Positions 1 through 5,567 of a stretch of DNA of 6,266 nucleotides are shown one piece after another. How positions within the stretch are numbered: the stretch's first letter is position 1; every line of letters begins with the position of its first letter. The stretch is from an uncultured Lachnospiraceae bacterium (lineage in GTDB: Bacteria > Bacillota > Clostridia > Lachnospirales > Lachnospiraceae). The notes below the pieces were generated by a model. The model saw only the letters and a list, made by a program, of their open reading frames with translations. It made no database searches and was not told where the DNA came from. The position numbers and the translations under genes were made by a program. The stretch spans positions 1-6,266 of the forward strand of contig CAJUEI010000209.1 in assembly GCA_910585255.1 (NCBI GenBank), read 5' to 3'.

Positions 1-1108
1 ACAATAAATCTGTTCTGGCAAGTCTTTTATAAACTGCAATCATTGTATCGGATGTCTTCCCAATCATCGTATGCAGCATATCACTAATCTGCAGACGTTC
101 CATTGCCTCTAGTCTAGAACTTCCGCTTTTTAGTCTTTCTTCTAAAGAATCTAATTTCTTATGAATCTCTTCTGCAACCAAATTCGAAATCTGCTCACTC
201 TGCGACAAATAAAAATATTTGTCTGTCCAAATGGTTTGTGCCTGCTTTTGTGCCACAGAAGTATTCGCATTTTTATCGGAGCCTAACTGCTTTCTAAAAT
301 AGTCATATACCTTTTCACTGTCCATTCGTGTCAGTGCCCAGATAGCTGCTTTTTTGGCATTGCCTTTTTCGGTTTTAATCAAATTCATCAAAAGCTCTTC
401 ATTCTTTTTCTCATGCCGCAGTGCATAGATTAATGCTTCACGAACCTCTTTCTTTGCCGTATCAAGCATGGCAAGATACCAGTCGTTTTCTTTTGCCCCT
501 GCTATATTTTCAACTACATGGATCCGTCTTACCATCTCCTTTTTTCCGTCTCCCCGAAATCCCTGCTTGACATAAGGCAAGATAGATTCATCTTCCTCAC
601 TCAGCCACTCCTCCACTTCAGCTGCCAAATCGGTATAACTTGCTCCTAGTCCGTTTACTAATGCTGTCCGCAGCCGAAAATCCTGAAAACTCTCGGGACT
701 TTCCTGATGCAGATTAATCAGAAAAGAATAGTGACCGCCCCCTGTAGTAGAAAGTGCTTCTACGGCTGGTGCTGCTTTACTATAAGGGGCATCTGTTATC
801 ACTTTTTTCTCTATTTCTATCGGAATGGCTTCTATCTCACCATCGATTCCTGCCGCTGCCTGTGTGACAAGTACAGCATCTAAAAGTGCCAATTCATCTA
901 AAAGGGCATTTGCCCGCTGCTCGAGAGGAACTTCTAAAATATGTAAAGCACCCTGATAAATCTTTGCAAAAATCGGAGCCGCTTTTGCCAATGGCTCTAT
1001 CTGCTCTACCGCCCGTTTGAACCGAAAATCCTCCGACATCAGTGAGATTCCGGCAACCATACTGGTATTCAGTCTCTCTTTTAATTCATAAAGTGGTTCA
1101 ATATTCAT
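1..1108 (-). CDS. HEAT-like helical-repeat protein, 3' end cut off by the window edge
   Basis: Reading from the ATG at 1108 down to base 1, the frame stays open for 369 codons with no stop, so this is the N-terminal part of a longer gene. The start is well set: AGGAGG (1119-1114) lies 5 nt before the ATG, in the 12-nt gap after the SWIM gene's stop, which implies co-transcription and probably translational coupling. The product begins MNIEPLYELKERLNTSMVAG and is almost entirely helical, with no signal peptide or membrane segment, so it is likely cytosolic. Around residues 195-270 there are paired-helix units resembling HEAT/armadillo repeats, with stretches such as EVREALIYALRH and KKAAIWALTRMDSEKVYDYF. 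No catalytic motif is visible. Known clusters place a helical-repeat or DUF5691-type protein directly after the SWIM gene and before MoxR ATPase and VWA genes. A scaffold or adaptor role in such a complex is inference. The reading frame is certain; the family name is tentative. Confidence 0.88.
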   Translation of the reverse strand, partial: MNIEPLYELKERLNTSMVAGISLMSEDFRFKRAVEQIEPLAKAAPIFAKIYQGALHILEVPLEQRANALLDELALLDAVLVTQAAAGIDGEIEAIPIEIEKKVITDAPYSKAAPAVEALSTTGGGHYSFLINLHQESPESFQDFRLRTALVNGLGASYTDLAAEVEEWLSEEDESILPYVKQGFRGDGKKEMVRRIHVVENIAGAKENDWYLAMLDTAKKEVREALIYALRHEKKNEELLMNLIKTEKGNAKKAAIWALTRMDSEKVYDYFRKQLGSDKNANTSVAQKQAQTIWTDKYFYLSQSEQISNLVAEEIHKKLDSLEERLKSGSSRLEAMERLQISDMLHTMIGKTSDTMIAVYKRLARTDLL

Positions 1109-1120
1109 GCTGCCCTCCTG
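1109..1120 (-). promoter_or_regulatory. Ribosome binding site in the SWIM-HEAT intergenic gap
   Basis: The whole 12-nt gap between the SWIM stop codon and the next ATG is occupied by a near-perfect Shine-Dalgarno sequence (CAGGAGGGCAGC). It fixes the start of the downstream gene at 1108 and shows that the two genes are read from one transcript. Ribosomes finishing the SWIM gene would terminate directly on this site. Confidence 0.85.
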
Positions 1121-2680
1121 TTAATATAACAATCTGATAATGCGATCTTGAGTTACAATACTATATGGCTGGACACAGATACGCCGCTTTTCTTCATCAT
1201 AGAAAAAAGCTCCTAAAAGTACTTGATTTTGAAAAAGTTCTTTCTCTGAAAGCAGACAGAAGCGGTCTATGGTTCCCTCATGATTCCAAAGTTTCATATC
1301 GGCAAATGTAATCCGATTTCCGGCAGCATCTTCCATTACAAGTGTCTCTCCTATCCTGCCGATTTTTTGATACGCAAATAGCAGTACCACATAGGGATCA
1401 GAAAGTGTATTTTTTATCTGATTTTTTACTTTCTTTAGGGTATCTGGAAGGCTTTTCTCTGCATGTTCCCATAAACCGGCAAATTCTTTTTCCTCTATCT
1501 GATGAAAGGAAAGGCTTTTCTCTTCCCATCGAATTCTTCGGTTTAATTCCCCCGGATAATAGGAAAGTACGGGTATACATGCCGTTTCAAATATGGTATC
1601 TTCTTCTTTCATATATTTTAGACGGTTAGCTGGTCGATAATTATAAGTAGCAAAGACTTCTCCGCTCTCGATATCTGCCCACCATCCTGTATCAACATAC
1701 TCTTTTCTTGCCTCATTATAAATTACTTCAAAGGAGAGCTGTATCAATGCTGCGGATTCCTTTTTTAATCCTAATGTATTCAGCTCGTCCAGCTTCCAGA
1801 TGCCGCCTAATTCCTCATATAAAATATTGTCATCTCCGTTGGGATCGTCCGATTCAAGTTTTGCATTGAGATAGGCTTCTGATTTTTTTACTAATGCCCG
1901 AAGCTTTACTAAGATATTCCCCGCTTCTCTATAGTGAGATTCGTCTCCGTCCTTTTTAAAGGCTTCGATTTCTGCTATTAACTGCTGGATATAATTCTGA
2001 GGACCAGATAAATAATAATCCCCTAGCTGCTTGGCAAGTTCGGTATAGGCTTTTACGGAATTGCCGCCTATTGTGCCAAGCCCTGCCTGCAAAAGACTGC
2101 GGATCATATCTTCTGTCAGTTTTAATCCTTCTAATTGTTTCTTTATCTTTTTGGTCTTGGCGGCTTTGCTTTTTTTCGCCGCTGCTTTTGCAGATGCAGC
2201 ATCTTTTTCCGCTGCCGTACCATCCTTTATGGCTTCTTCTTTTTCCTGTTTCTTGGCTTCTCTTGTCTCTTTCTTCTTCCGCTTATCGAGAATATCCTGC
2301 GGAATCTCACATACTTCAAAATCTTTCTTTGCAGCCATCTCAAACAAAAGTGCAAGACTATGTTTACATGGAAATTGTCTGCTTGGACAGCTGCACCGAA
2401 AAACCGGATTCGTTTCATCTACAAAATCTGCTGATGTGATATAGTCAGACTTTCCGCTTCCTTTACATTGCCCCATATAAAAGGTATCATCTGCCGAACG
2501 GGACAGTTTGACAAAGCCCCCTTTTGCCGAGATTTTCTTTGCATTATTTACTGCAGTCGAATTAGGTGCTAAATTGCTGATAAACTGTTCTGATATCTCT
2601 TTCACGTTTTCTACCTCTGCTACTAAATATTTTGAAATAGATTCTATGTTTTTATTCTTGTTACAATGAAATTTTAACAT
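1121..2680 (-). CDS. SWIM zinc-finger protein of the YehQ-like, MoxR/VWA-associated type
   Basis: The zinc-binding motif is explicit: C96-S-C98, six residues, C105-K-H107 (CxC-x6-CxH, bases 2360-2395), preceded by the family's YMGQCKGSGKSDY stretch (68-80). Together these match the SWIM domain of YehQ-type proteins. After it comes a Lys/Glu/Ala-rich low-complexity or coiled segment (about 131-182). A conserved C-terminal region follows, including TGWWADIESGEVFATYNYRP (331-350), a pattern I associate with the same family. There is no signal peptide, so the protein is cytosolic. SWIM domains bind nucleic acid or protein partners; in these clusters they accompany MoxR AAA+ ATPases and VWA proteins, with an unknown substrate. 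The open frame reaches ATG 2680 (519 aa), but that ATG has no good Shine-Dalgarno and sits inside a predicted promoter. GTG 2605 (codon 26) has AGAGG 8 nt upstream and gives 494 aa, which I prefer. Family call secure; start and function less so. Confidence 0.9.
   Translation of the reverse strand: MLKFHCNKNKNIESISKYLVAEVENVKEISEQFISNLAPNSTAVNNAKKISAKGGFVKLSRSADDTFYMGQCKGSGKSDYITSADFVDETNPVFRCSCPSRQFPCKHSLALLFEMAAKKDFEVCEIPQDILDKRKKKETREAKKQEKEEAIKDGTAAEKDAASAKAAAKKSKAAKTKKIKKQLEGLKLTEDMIRSLLQAGLGTIGGNSVKAYTELAKQLGDYYLSGPQNYIQQLIAEIEAFKKDGDESHYREAGNILVKLRALVKKSEAYLNAKLESDDPNGDDNILYEELGGIWKLDELNTLGLKKESAALIQLSFEVIYNEARKEYVDTGWWADIESGEVFATYNYRPANRLKYMKEEDTIFETACIPVLSYYPGELNRRIRWEEKSLSFHQIEEKEFAGLWEHAEKSLPDTLKKVKNQIKNTLSDPYVVLLFAYQKIGRIGETLVMEDAAGNRITFADMKLWNHEGTIDRFCLLSEKELFQNQVLLGAFFYDEEKRRICVQPYSIVTQDRIIRLLY
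2603..2618 (-). promoter_or_regulatory. Ribosome binding site and preferred GTG start of the SWIM gene
   Basis: AGAGG at 2618-2614 is followed after 8 nt by GTG at 2605-2603. The resulting protein starts MKEISEQFISNLAPNSTAV, leading directly into the SWIM region. The upstream ATG at 2680 is preceded by TTTTTTAGGTTT, where only a three-base AGG resembles a ribosome binding site. N-terminal sequencing or alignment to relatives would decide. Confidence 0.55.
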
Positions 2681-2699
2681 AAACCTAAAAAATACGCAA
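2671..2699 (-). promoter_or_regulatory. Extended -10 promoter of the SWIM-HEAT operon
   Basis: On the minus strand TTGCGT (2699-2694) is followed by a 17-nt spacer and TAAAAT (2676-2671), with TG one base before the -10 (TGTTAAAAT). This fits a sigmaA extended -10 promoter whose -35 is weak (3 of 6 matches) and whose -10 is good (5 of 6). Transcription would begin near 2664, downstream of the ATG at 2680, which would then not be on the mRNA. This supports the GTG start at 2605 and a leader of about 59 nt. Confidence 0.55.
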
Positions 2700-2740
2700 G
2701 CTAATTACCTAGAAAAATCAGGACAAATATATAAATGTTA

Positions 2741-4732
2741 TTATTCGGAAGGCAGTTCTACAACTGACAGATTCTGTAATTCATCTAACACGGAAACATC
2801 CGTAATCGGATTTCCGCTTAAACCTAGAAACTTTAAATCCGGCATCGTACCTAATACAGCAATATCACTGATTTGGTTGGCTCCTAAATATAACATTATC
2901 ATTTTTCTCTTTCCCTCTAAAGCAGAAATATCGGAAATTTGATTTTTGGATAAATACAATTCTTTTAATCGGGATAAATCTTCTAACGGACGAAGATCTT
3001 GAATCTGATTCTCTGCCACGCTTAAAGTTTCCAGATTTCTTAATCTTTCTATTCCTTCTAAACTGCTTAATTTATTTTCATTCAACACTAAAAATTTCAA
3101 ACTTTCCAGGTCGTTCACTCCAGAAAGAGTCTCTACCTGATTTCTCAACAGTTCTAAAGACTGCAATTTTGTTAAACCATTCAATGCCTCCAAACTGCGA
3201 ATCTCATTATCATTCAGGGATAACAGCCGTAATTCTTTTAAATTGGACAATGGCTGCAAATCCGAAATGCCACTTTCCGTTATATAAAGTTTCTGTAATT
3301 TCGTCAAATTCTGTAACTTTTCTAAAGCATCCGTCCGATTCTCTCCCAATCCCTCCAAAAAAAGAACTTTTAATTCGGCTAAAGACTCCAATCCTGTAAA
3401 ATCAGTTAGCGGAAGGTTCGAAAGAGAAAGCCGTTCTAACTGTGAAAGTTTTGAAAGCACGGTAATATCCGAAATATTATTATTCGATAAATATAATGTT
3501 TTTAAATTTACTAATTTATCCAGTGGCGTAATATCCGAAATCGGATTATTCGATAATTCCAATGACTTTAAATTTATCAGATTCCCTAACGCCGTTATCT
3601 GCACAATTCCTTTCTCTCTTAAATCCAATTCTGTCAGATTCCATACATCACTTAATAAAATATCCCGATCCTGAATCTGTGTTAATTCCGCCATCGCTGC
3701 TTTTAGATTCTCATCCTGCCAATCTACAACCGAATCCTTTAATCCTGCTTCTTCCCATGGAATTATTACTCCAAAATTTGGATCCTCCGCCTGTTCACTA
3801 ATCGGATTCCCCGCCCAATGACAAGTTCCATTAAACGCCATTAGCCATTCCGCTTCTTTCTTATCGTCAATTTGGTTATTATCCAAACGAAGTATATGTA
3901 AATATAATAAATTTTCTAACGGCTGAATACTGCTGATTTCATTTTGATCTAAAGAAAGAGTAGTTAAATTCTCCAATGTACGCAATGCCATAATATCAGA
4001 AATATGATTTCCAGATAACGATAACCTAGATAAATACCGCAGCTCTCCCAATGCCGTAATATCCGAGATTTCATTTTCAGATAAAGATAATATTTCTAAA
4101 TTTCGTAATTTCTCCAATGCAGTAATATCTGAAATGTTATTTCCAGATAACGATAAAATTTCTAAATTCTGCAGTTCCCCCAATGCCTCAATTATTGTAA
4201 TTCCTTTTCCCTTTAAATTCAGTTGCGTAATATTCCACACATCACTAAGCCAAATCTCTCGATCGGTAATTCCGGTAAGCTCCACCATAGCCTGCTTTAG
4301 ATTTTCATCTTTCCAATCTATCACCCTATCCTCCAAGCCTGCCTGCTGCAATTCTTCTAAAGAAGCTTTTCTAACCTGAAATTCTACATTTTCTGACGCC
4401 GGTGGATACACTACTTCAAAAGATTCTGTCTTCTCTATTGATTTCACTGATTCTGTAGGTTCTATCTCTATCTCTTCAAAAGAATCTGTAGTTTCTTCAG
4501 AATTTGTAGTTTCTTCTAATTCTGCAACATAAGCCCATTCCAACCAAGCCCCAGAAGAAGAAAGAATTGTAGTTAAATCTTCTGTTGTCTCTGAATTTTG
4601 TGCGGCACAAGAACTAATAAAAACAGTAATTAATGTACCAATTCCTGCTATTTGTAACAATTTTCGTATCTTGCACATTTTTTTATTATTTCTATTTATA
4701 TCTTTATTCCATCCTATCTCTTTTTTTCTCAT
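2741..4732 (-). CDS. Leucine-rich-repeat surface lipoprotein with two capped LRR modules
   Basis: The 663-residue product has a basic N-terminus, a hydrophobic segment (about 25-40) and a lipobox-like ISSC ending at Cys42, so it should be exported, lipidated and anchored outside the membrane. A flexible stalk rich in Ser, Thr and Glu spans about 43-118. Module 1 has a cap (131-178) leading into seven 22-residue units (167-320), the last two degenerate. Module 2 repeats the cap at 329-376 (33 of 48 positions identical, exactly 198 residues on) and continues with about thirteen units to the C-terminus. Consensus units read NLEILSLSxNxISDITALxx, typical of SDS22/internalin-like LRRs. No enzymatic domain, LPxTG motif or membrane anchor follows. 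LRR surfaces usually bind proteins; the ligand cannot be inferred. The ATG at 4732 has GGGGA 6 nt upstream; Met19 would give a more ordinary signal peptide but lacks a ribosome binding site. Confidence 0.93.
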   Translation of the reverse strand: MRKKEIGWNKDINRNNKKMCKIRKLLQIAGIGTLITVFISSCAAQNSETTEDLTTILSSSGAWLEWAYVAELEETTNSEETTDSFEEIEIEPTESVKSIEKTESFEVVYPPASENVEFQVRKASLEELQQAGLEDRVIDWKDENLKQAMVELTGITDREIWLSDVWNITQLNLKGKGITIIEALGELQNLEILSLSGNNISDITALEKLRNLEILSLSENEISDITALGELRYLSRLSLSGNHISDIMALRTLENLTTLSLDQNEISSIQPLENLLYLHILRLDNNQIDDKKEAEWLMAFNGTCHWAGNPISEQAEDPNFGVIIPWEEAGLKDSVVDWQDENLKAAMAELTQIQDRDILLSDVWNLTELDLREKGIVQITALGNLINLKSLELSNNPISDITPLDKLVNLKTLYLSNNNISDITVLSKLSQLERLSLSNLPLTDFTGLESLAELKVLFLEGLGENRTDALEKLQNLTKLQKLYITESGISDLQPLSNLKELRLLSLNDNEIRSLEALNGLTKLQSLELLRNQVETLSGVNDLESLKFLVLNENKLSSLEGIERLRNLETLSVAENQIQDLRPLEDLSRLKELYLSKNQISDISALEGKRKMIMLYLGANQISDIAVLGTMPDLKFLGLSGNPITDVSVLDELQNLSVVELPSE
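3605..3748 (-). repeat. Second copy of the LRR cap (residues 329-376)
   Basis: This codes for the second copy of the cap that opens an LRR module, starting AGLKDSVVDWQDENL and including LSDVWNLTELDL. It is 69% identical to the first copy at residues 131-178, with no gap. The segment resembles the N-terminal cap often seen before internalin-like LRRs (an acidic D-x-NL helix, then a first strand). Its presence in mid-protein implies that a cap plus repeats was duplicated as a block. Confidence 0.85.
4037..4168 (-). repeat. Tandem near-identical LRR units (residues 189-232)
   Basis: Two adjacent 22-residue units, starting NLEILSLSGNNISDITAL and NLEILSLSENEISDITAL, differ at only a few positions. 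The DNA is correspondingly similar, with the minus-strand segment coding NLEILSLS nearly repeated. This looks like a comparatively recent tandem unit duplication and is a likely place for repeat-number variation between strains. Confidence 0.75.
4199..4342 (-). repeat. First copy of the LRR cap (residues 131-178)
   Basis: This codes for the first cap, AGLEDRVIDWKDENL through LSDVWNITQLNL, placed between the stalk and the first LRR module. It pairs with the copy at 3605-3748. The 198-residue offset equals nine 22-residue periods, so the duplicated block kept the repeat phase. Confidence 0.85.
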
Positions 4733-4827
4733 ATTGATTCCCCAACTTTCTTTTTATAACATATTCTTTTAAATATAGAAAAGCAGACAAAAATCGTTTC
4801 CTTATTTATCCAATTATATCTTATCAT
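4729..4827 (-). CDS. Possible 32-residue leader peptide overlapping the LRR lipoprotein start
   Basis: An ATG at 4827 opens 32 codons, starting MIRYNWINKETIFVCFSIF and ending KKKVGESI. Its TGA (4731-4729) overlaps the lipoprotein's ATG as ATGA, the classic arrangement for translational coupling. The purine tract AGGAAAGGAG (4838-4829) lies just before it. The closest AAGGAG is only 1 nt from the ATG, so the usable part is the AGGA 7 nt away. The peptide has a short hydrophobic core (TIFVCFSIF) followed by a Lys/Arg-rich end. I recognise no family. Thirty-two open codons in such AT-rich DNA are suggestive, not proof; it may simply be a leader with no functional product. Confidence 0.35.
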   Translation of the reverse strand: MIRYNWINKETIFVCFSIFKRICYKKKVGESI

Positions 4828-4868
4828 TCTCCTTTCCTGATTCGTTTGCAAAACACCAGAACCCACAT
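4824..4868 (-). CDS. Possible 14-residue upstream ORF
   Basis: A 14-codon frame encoding MWVLVFCKRIRKGE starts at ATG 4868 and ends in a TGA that overlaps the ATG of the next small ORF, again as ATGA. It has no ribosome binding site, so it is much weaker than the 32-residue ORF. I list it because two successive ATGA overlaps lead to the lipoprotein start. It could be chance. Confidence 0.15.
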   Translation of the reverse strand: MWVLVFCKRIRKGE

Positions 4869-4898
4869 AATATAAATATATACTTGTATTACATCTTT

Positions 4899-4927
4899 AT
4901 TATAATGAAATTATTAACTTTTGTAAA
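4899..4927 (-). promoter_or_regulatory. Strong sigmaA promoter for the LRR lipoprotein
   Basis: On the minus strand TTTACA (4927-4922, 5 of 6 to consensus) is separated by exactly 17 nt from a perfect TATAAT (4904-4899). Transcription should start near 4892, giving an unusually long leader of about 160 nt before the lipoprotein ATG. This is the best promoter in the window. It shows that the lipoprotein is transcribed independently of the BlaI module. Confidence 0.75.
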
Positions 4928-4947
4928 TATATTTTAAAAATATATTT
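4925..4947 (-). repeat. AT-only perfect inverted repeat overlapping a stop codon and a -35 box
   Basis: Two 11-nt arms, AAATATATTTT (4925-4935) and AAAATATATTT (4937-4947), pair perfectly around A4936. The repeat begins at the last base of the stop codon of the BlaR1-like remnant and covers part of the -35 box of the lipoprotein promoter. An A/T-only stem with no T-run after it would be a poor terminator, so an operator or chance in AT-rich DNA is equally possible. Confidence 0.4.
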
Positions 4948-5246
4948 TATTTAATTATAACTGTTCCTGTTATTGATACTGTTTCATCATTTTCTATAAA
5001 AATATCATATAAACCAGACTCTTCAACTATAAAAGTATGAGAAACCATTCCATCTATCGCATCTACTTTCTTATCTATACCATTACTAGAAATTCCTATT
5101 TTAAATTTATTCGTATCATTTTCAGACAATATTCTTCGAAATTTTATTTGAGCTCCCTTTATCAACTCCAATATTCCATATAAATCTTTTATTACCAATA
5201 CAAAAATCCCTGCTACCCAAACTAAAAAAATGCTTTCAAAATCCAA
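4947..5246 (-). CDS. 99-residue fragment with one membrane helix and a GOLD-like end (C-terminal piece)
   Basis: The frame can only be opened with a TTG at 5246, which has no Shine-Dalgarno, so it is probably not an independent gene. It contains a membrane helix (about 6-22, FLVWVAGIFVLVI) and then a soluble region of roughly 65 residues. The final part carries SHTFIVEESGLYDIFIEN and VSITGTVIIK, a strand pattern like small beta-sandwich (GOLD/PPC-like) domains found at the ends of some Bacillota exported proteins. That resemblance is recalled, not computed. Confidence 0.45.
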   Translation of the reverse strand: MDFESIFLVWVAGIFVLVIKDLYGILELIKGAQIKFRRILSENDTNKFKIGISSNGIDKKVDAIDGMVSHTFIVEESGLYDIFIENDETVSITGTVIIK

Positions 5247-5410
5247 AAATCTTTTCGTTCTAAATACTCATAATACAAAACAGAATTTTTATAACCACGC
5301 ATATAGTCAAAGTCTCCGCCAATCCAAATATATTCTACTTTTTTATTCTCTATAAAAGTAACCAACATAATAATCGGTATAGCAAAGTAAACAATCAAAA
5401 TCATTTTCAT
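5222..5410 (-). CDS. 62-residue membrane fragment (middle piece of the remnant)
   Basis: The ATG-initiated frame begins MKMILIVYFAIPIIMLVTF, a membrane helix, followed by an aromatic outer loop (residues about 24-52), and ends KAFF at a TAG after T7. No ribosome binding site precedes the ATG, and the same frame is open upstream to 5446 with sensible sequence. An independent start here is therefore unlikely. It overlaps the next fragment by 25 nt in another frame, as expected around a single-base shift. Confidence 0.45.
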   Translation of the reverse strand: MKMILIVYFAIPIIMLVTFIENKKVEYIWIGGDFDYMRGYKNSVLYYEYLERKDFWILKAFF

Positions 5411-5442
5411 CCAGAAGTATTTATATTTTCTTTTCCCAATTT

Positions 5443-5532
5443 TTACTTTTTCCGTAAAAATAGTAATAAAAAAACACCTGCAATCGGAACTAAATATAAT
5501 AAAAGAATTAAATCACTAATTTCCTTTCTCAT
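5443..5532 (-). CDS. 29-residue membrane fragment (N-terminal piece of the remnant)
   Basis: The ATG at 5532 opens 29 codons, MRKEISDLILLLYLVPIAG onward, forming one transmembrane helix ending in LRKK. GGGGGA (5550-5545) upstream is a plausible but distant (12 nt) ribosome binding site. An in-frame TAG directly precedes the ATG, excluding an earlier start. The frame stops right after the A5 run, where the next frame continues naturally as VKIGKRKYKYF. It could be translated as a mini membrane protein, but I treat it as the head of the broken BlaR1-like gene. Confidence 0.5.
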   Translation of the reverse strand: MRKEISDLILLLYLVPIAGVFLLLFLRKK

Positions 5533-5567
5533 CTAATTTTTCATTCCCCCAAACTATAACTTTTCTA

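Larger units (their letters stand above)
4947..5532 (-). pseudogene. Frameshifted BlaR1/M56-like membrane protein remnant lacking the protease core
   Basis: Three fragments in three frames together read as one protein. Fragment 1 (5532-5443) encodes DLILLLYLVPIAGVFLLLFL and stops after an A5 run. The next frame continues VKIGKRKYKYFWMKMILIV as a second membrane segment and an outer loop, and stops after a T7 run. The third frame supplies the rest of a third segment (KAFF then LVWVAGIFVLVI) and a C-terminal domain. Adding one A (at 5447-5451) and one T (at 5224-5230) gives about 195 residues. TM1, basic loop, TM2, outer loop and TM3 match the N-terminal layout of BlaR1/MecR1 sensors, which normally follow blaI, here 35 nt downstream of it. 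The HExxH zinc site and TM4 are absent. The end (SHTF, GLYDIFIEN, VSITGTV) resembles GOLD-like beta domains. Sequencing error could explain the shifts but not the missing core. A small unrelated membrane protein is the alternative. Confidence 0.6.

Noticed and set aside
1342..1629. Plus-strand frame of 95 codons and its minus-strand neighbour inside the SWIM gene
   Set aside because: The SWIM frame here encodes conserved family sequence, so these are shadows in other frames.
2061..2444. Several overlapping plus-strand and minus-strand frames of 60-127 codons within the SWIM gene
   Set aside because: They lie opposite or within the Lys/Glu/Ala-rich segment of the SWIM gene, give Phe/Leu/Ser-rich nonsense and lack ribosome binding sites.
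2681..2740. Terminator between the LRR gene and the SWIM operon
   Set aside because: No GC-containing stem followed by a T-run on the minus strand; only a three-base-pair CTA/TAG pairing is seen, so read-through is possible.
3169..4379. Plus-strand frames of 76-81 codons opposite the LRR gene
   Set aside because: They follow the 66-bp periodicity of the LRR coding sequence on the other strand and have no independent start signals.
4676..4678. Met19 as the true start of the LRR lipoprotein
   Set aside because: It would give a more typical 23-residue signal peptide, but the bases before it are an A-rich run with no Shine-Dalgarno, whereas ATG 4732 has GGGGA at 6 nt.
4885..4893. TGTATTACA palindrome at the lipoprotein transcription start as a BlaI operator
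   Set aside because: It contains TGTA and TACA half-sites like BlaI/MecI operators, but it is only 9 bp and has no counterpart at the repressor's own promoter; too weak to list as a site.
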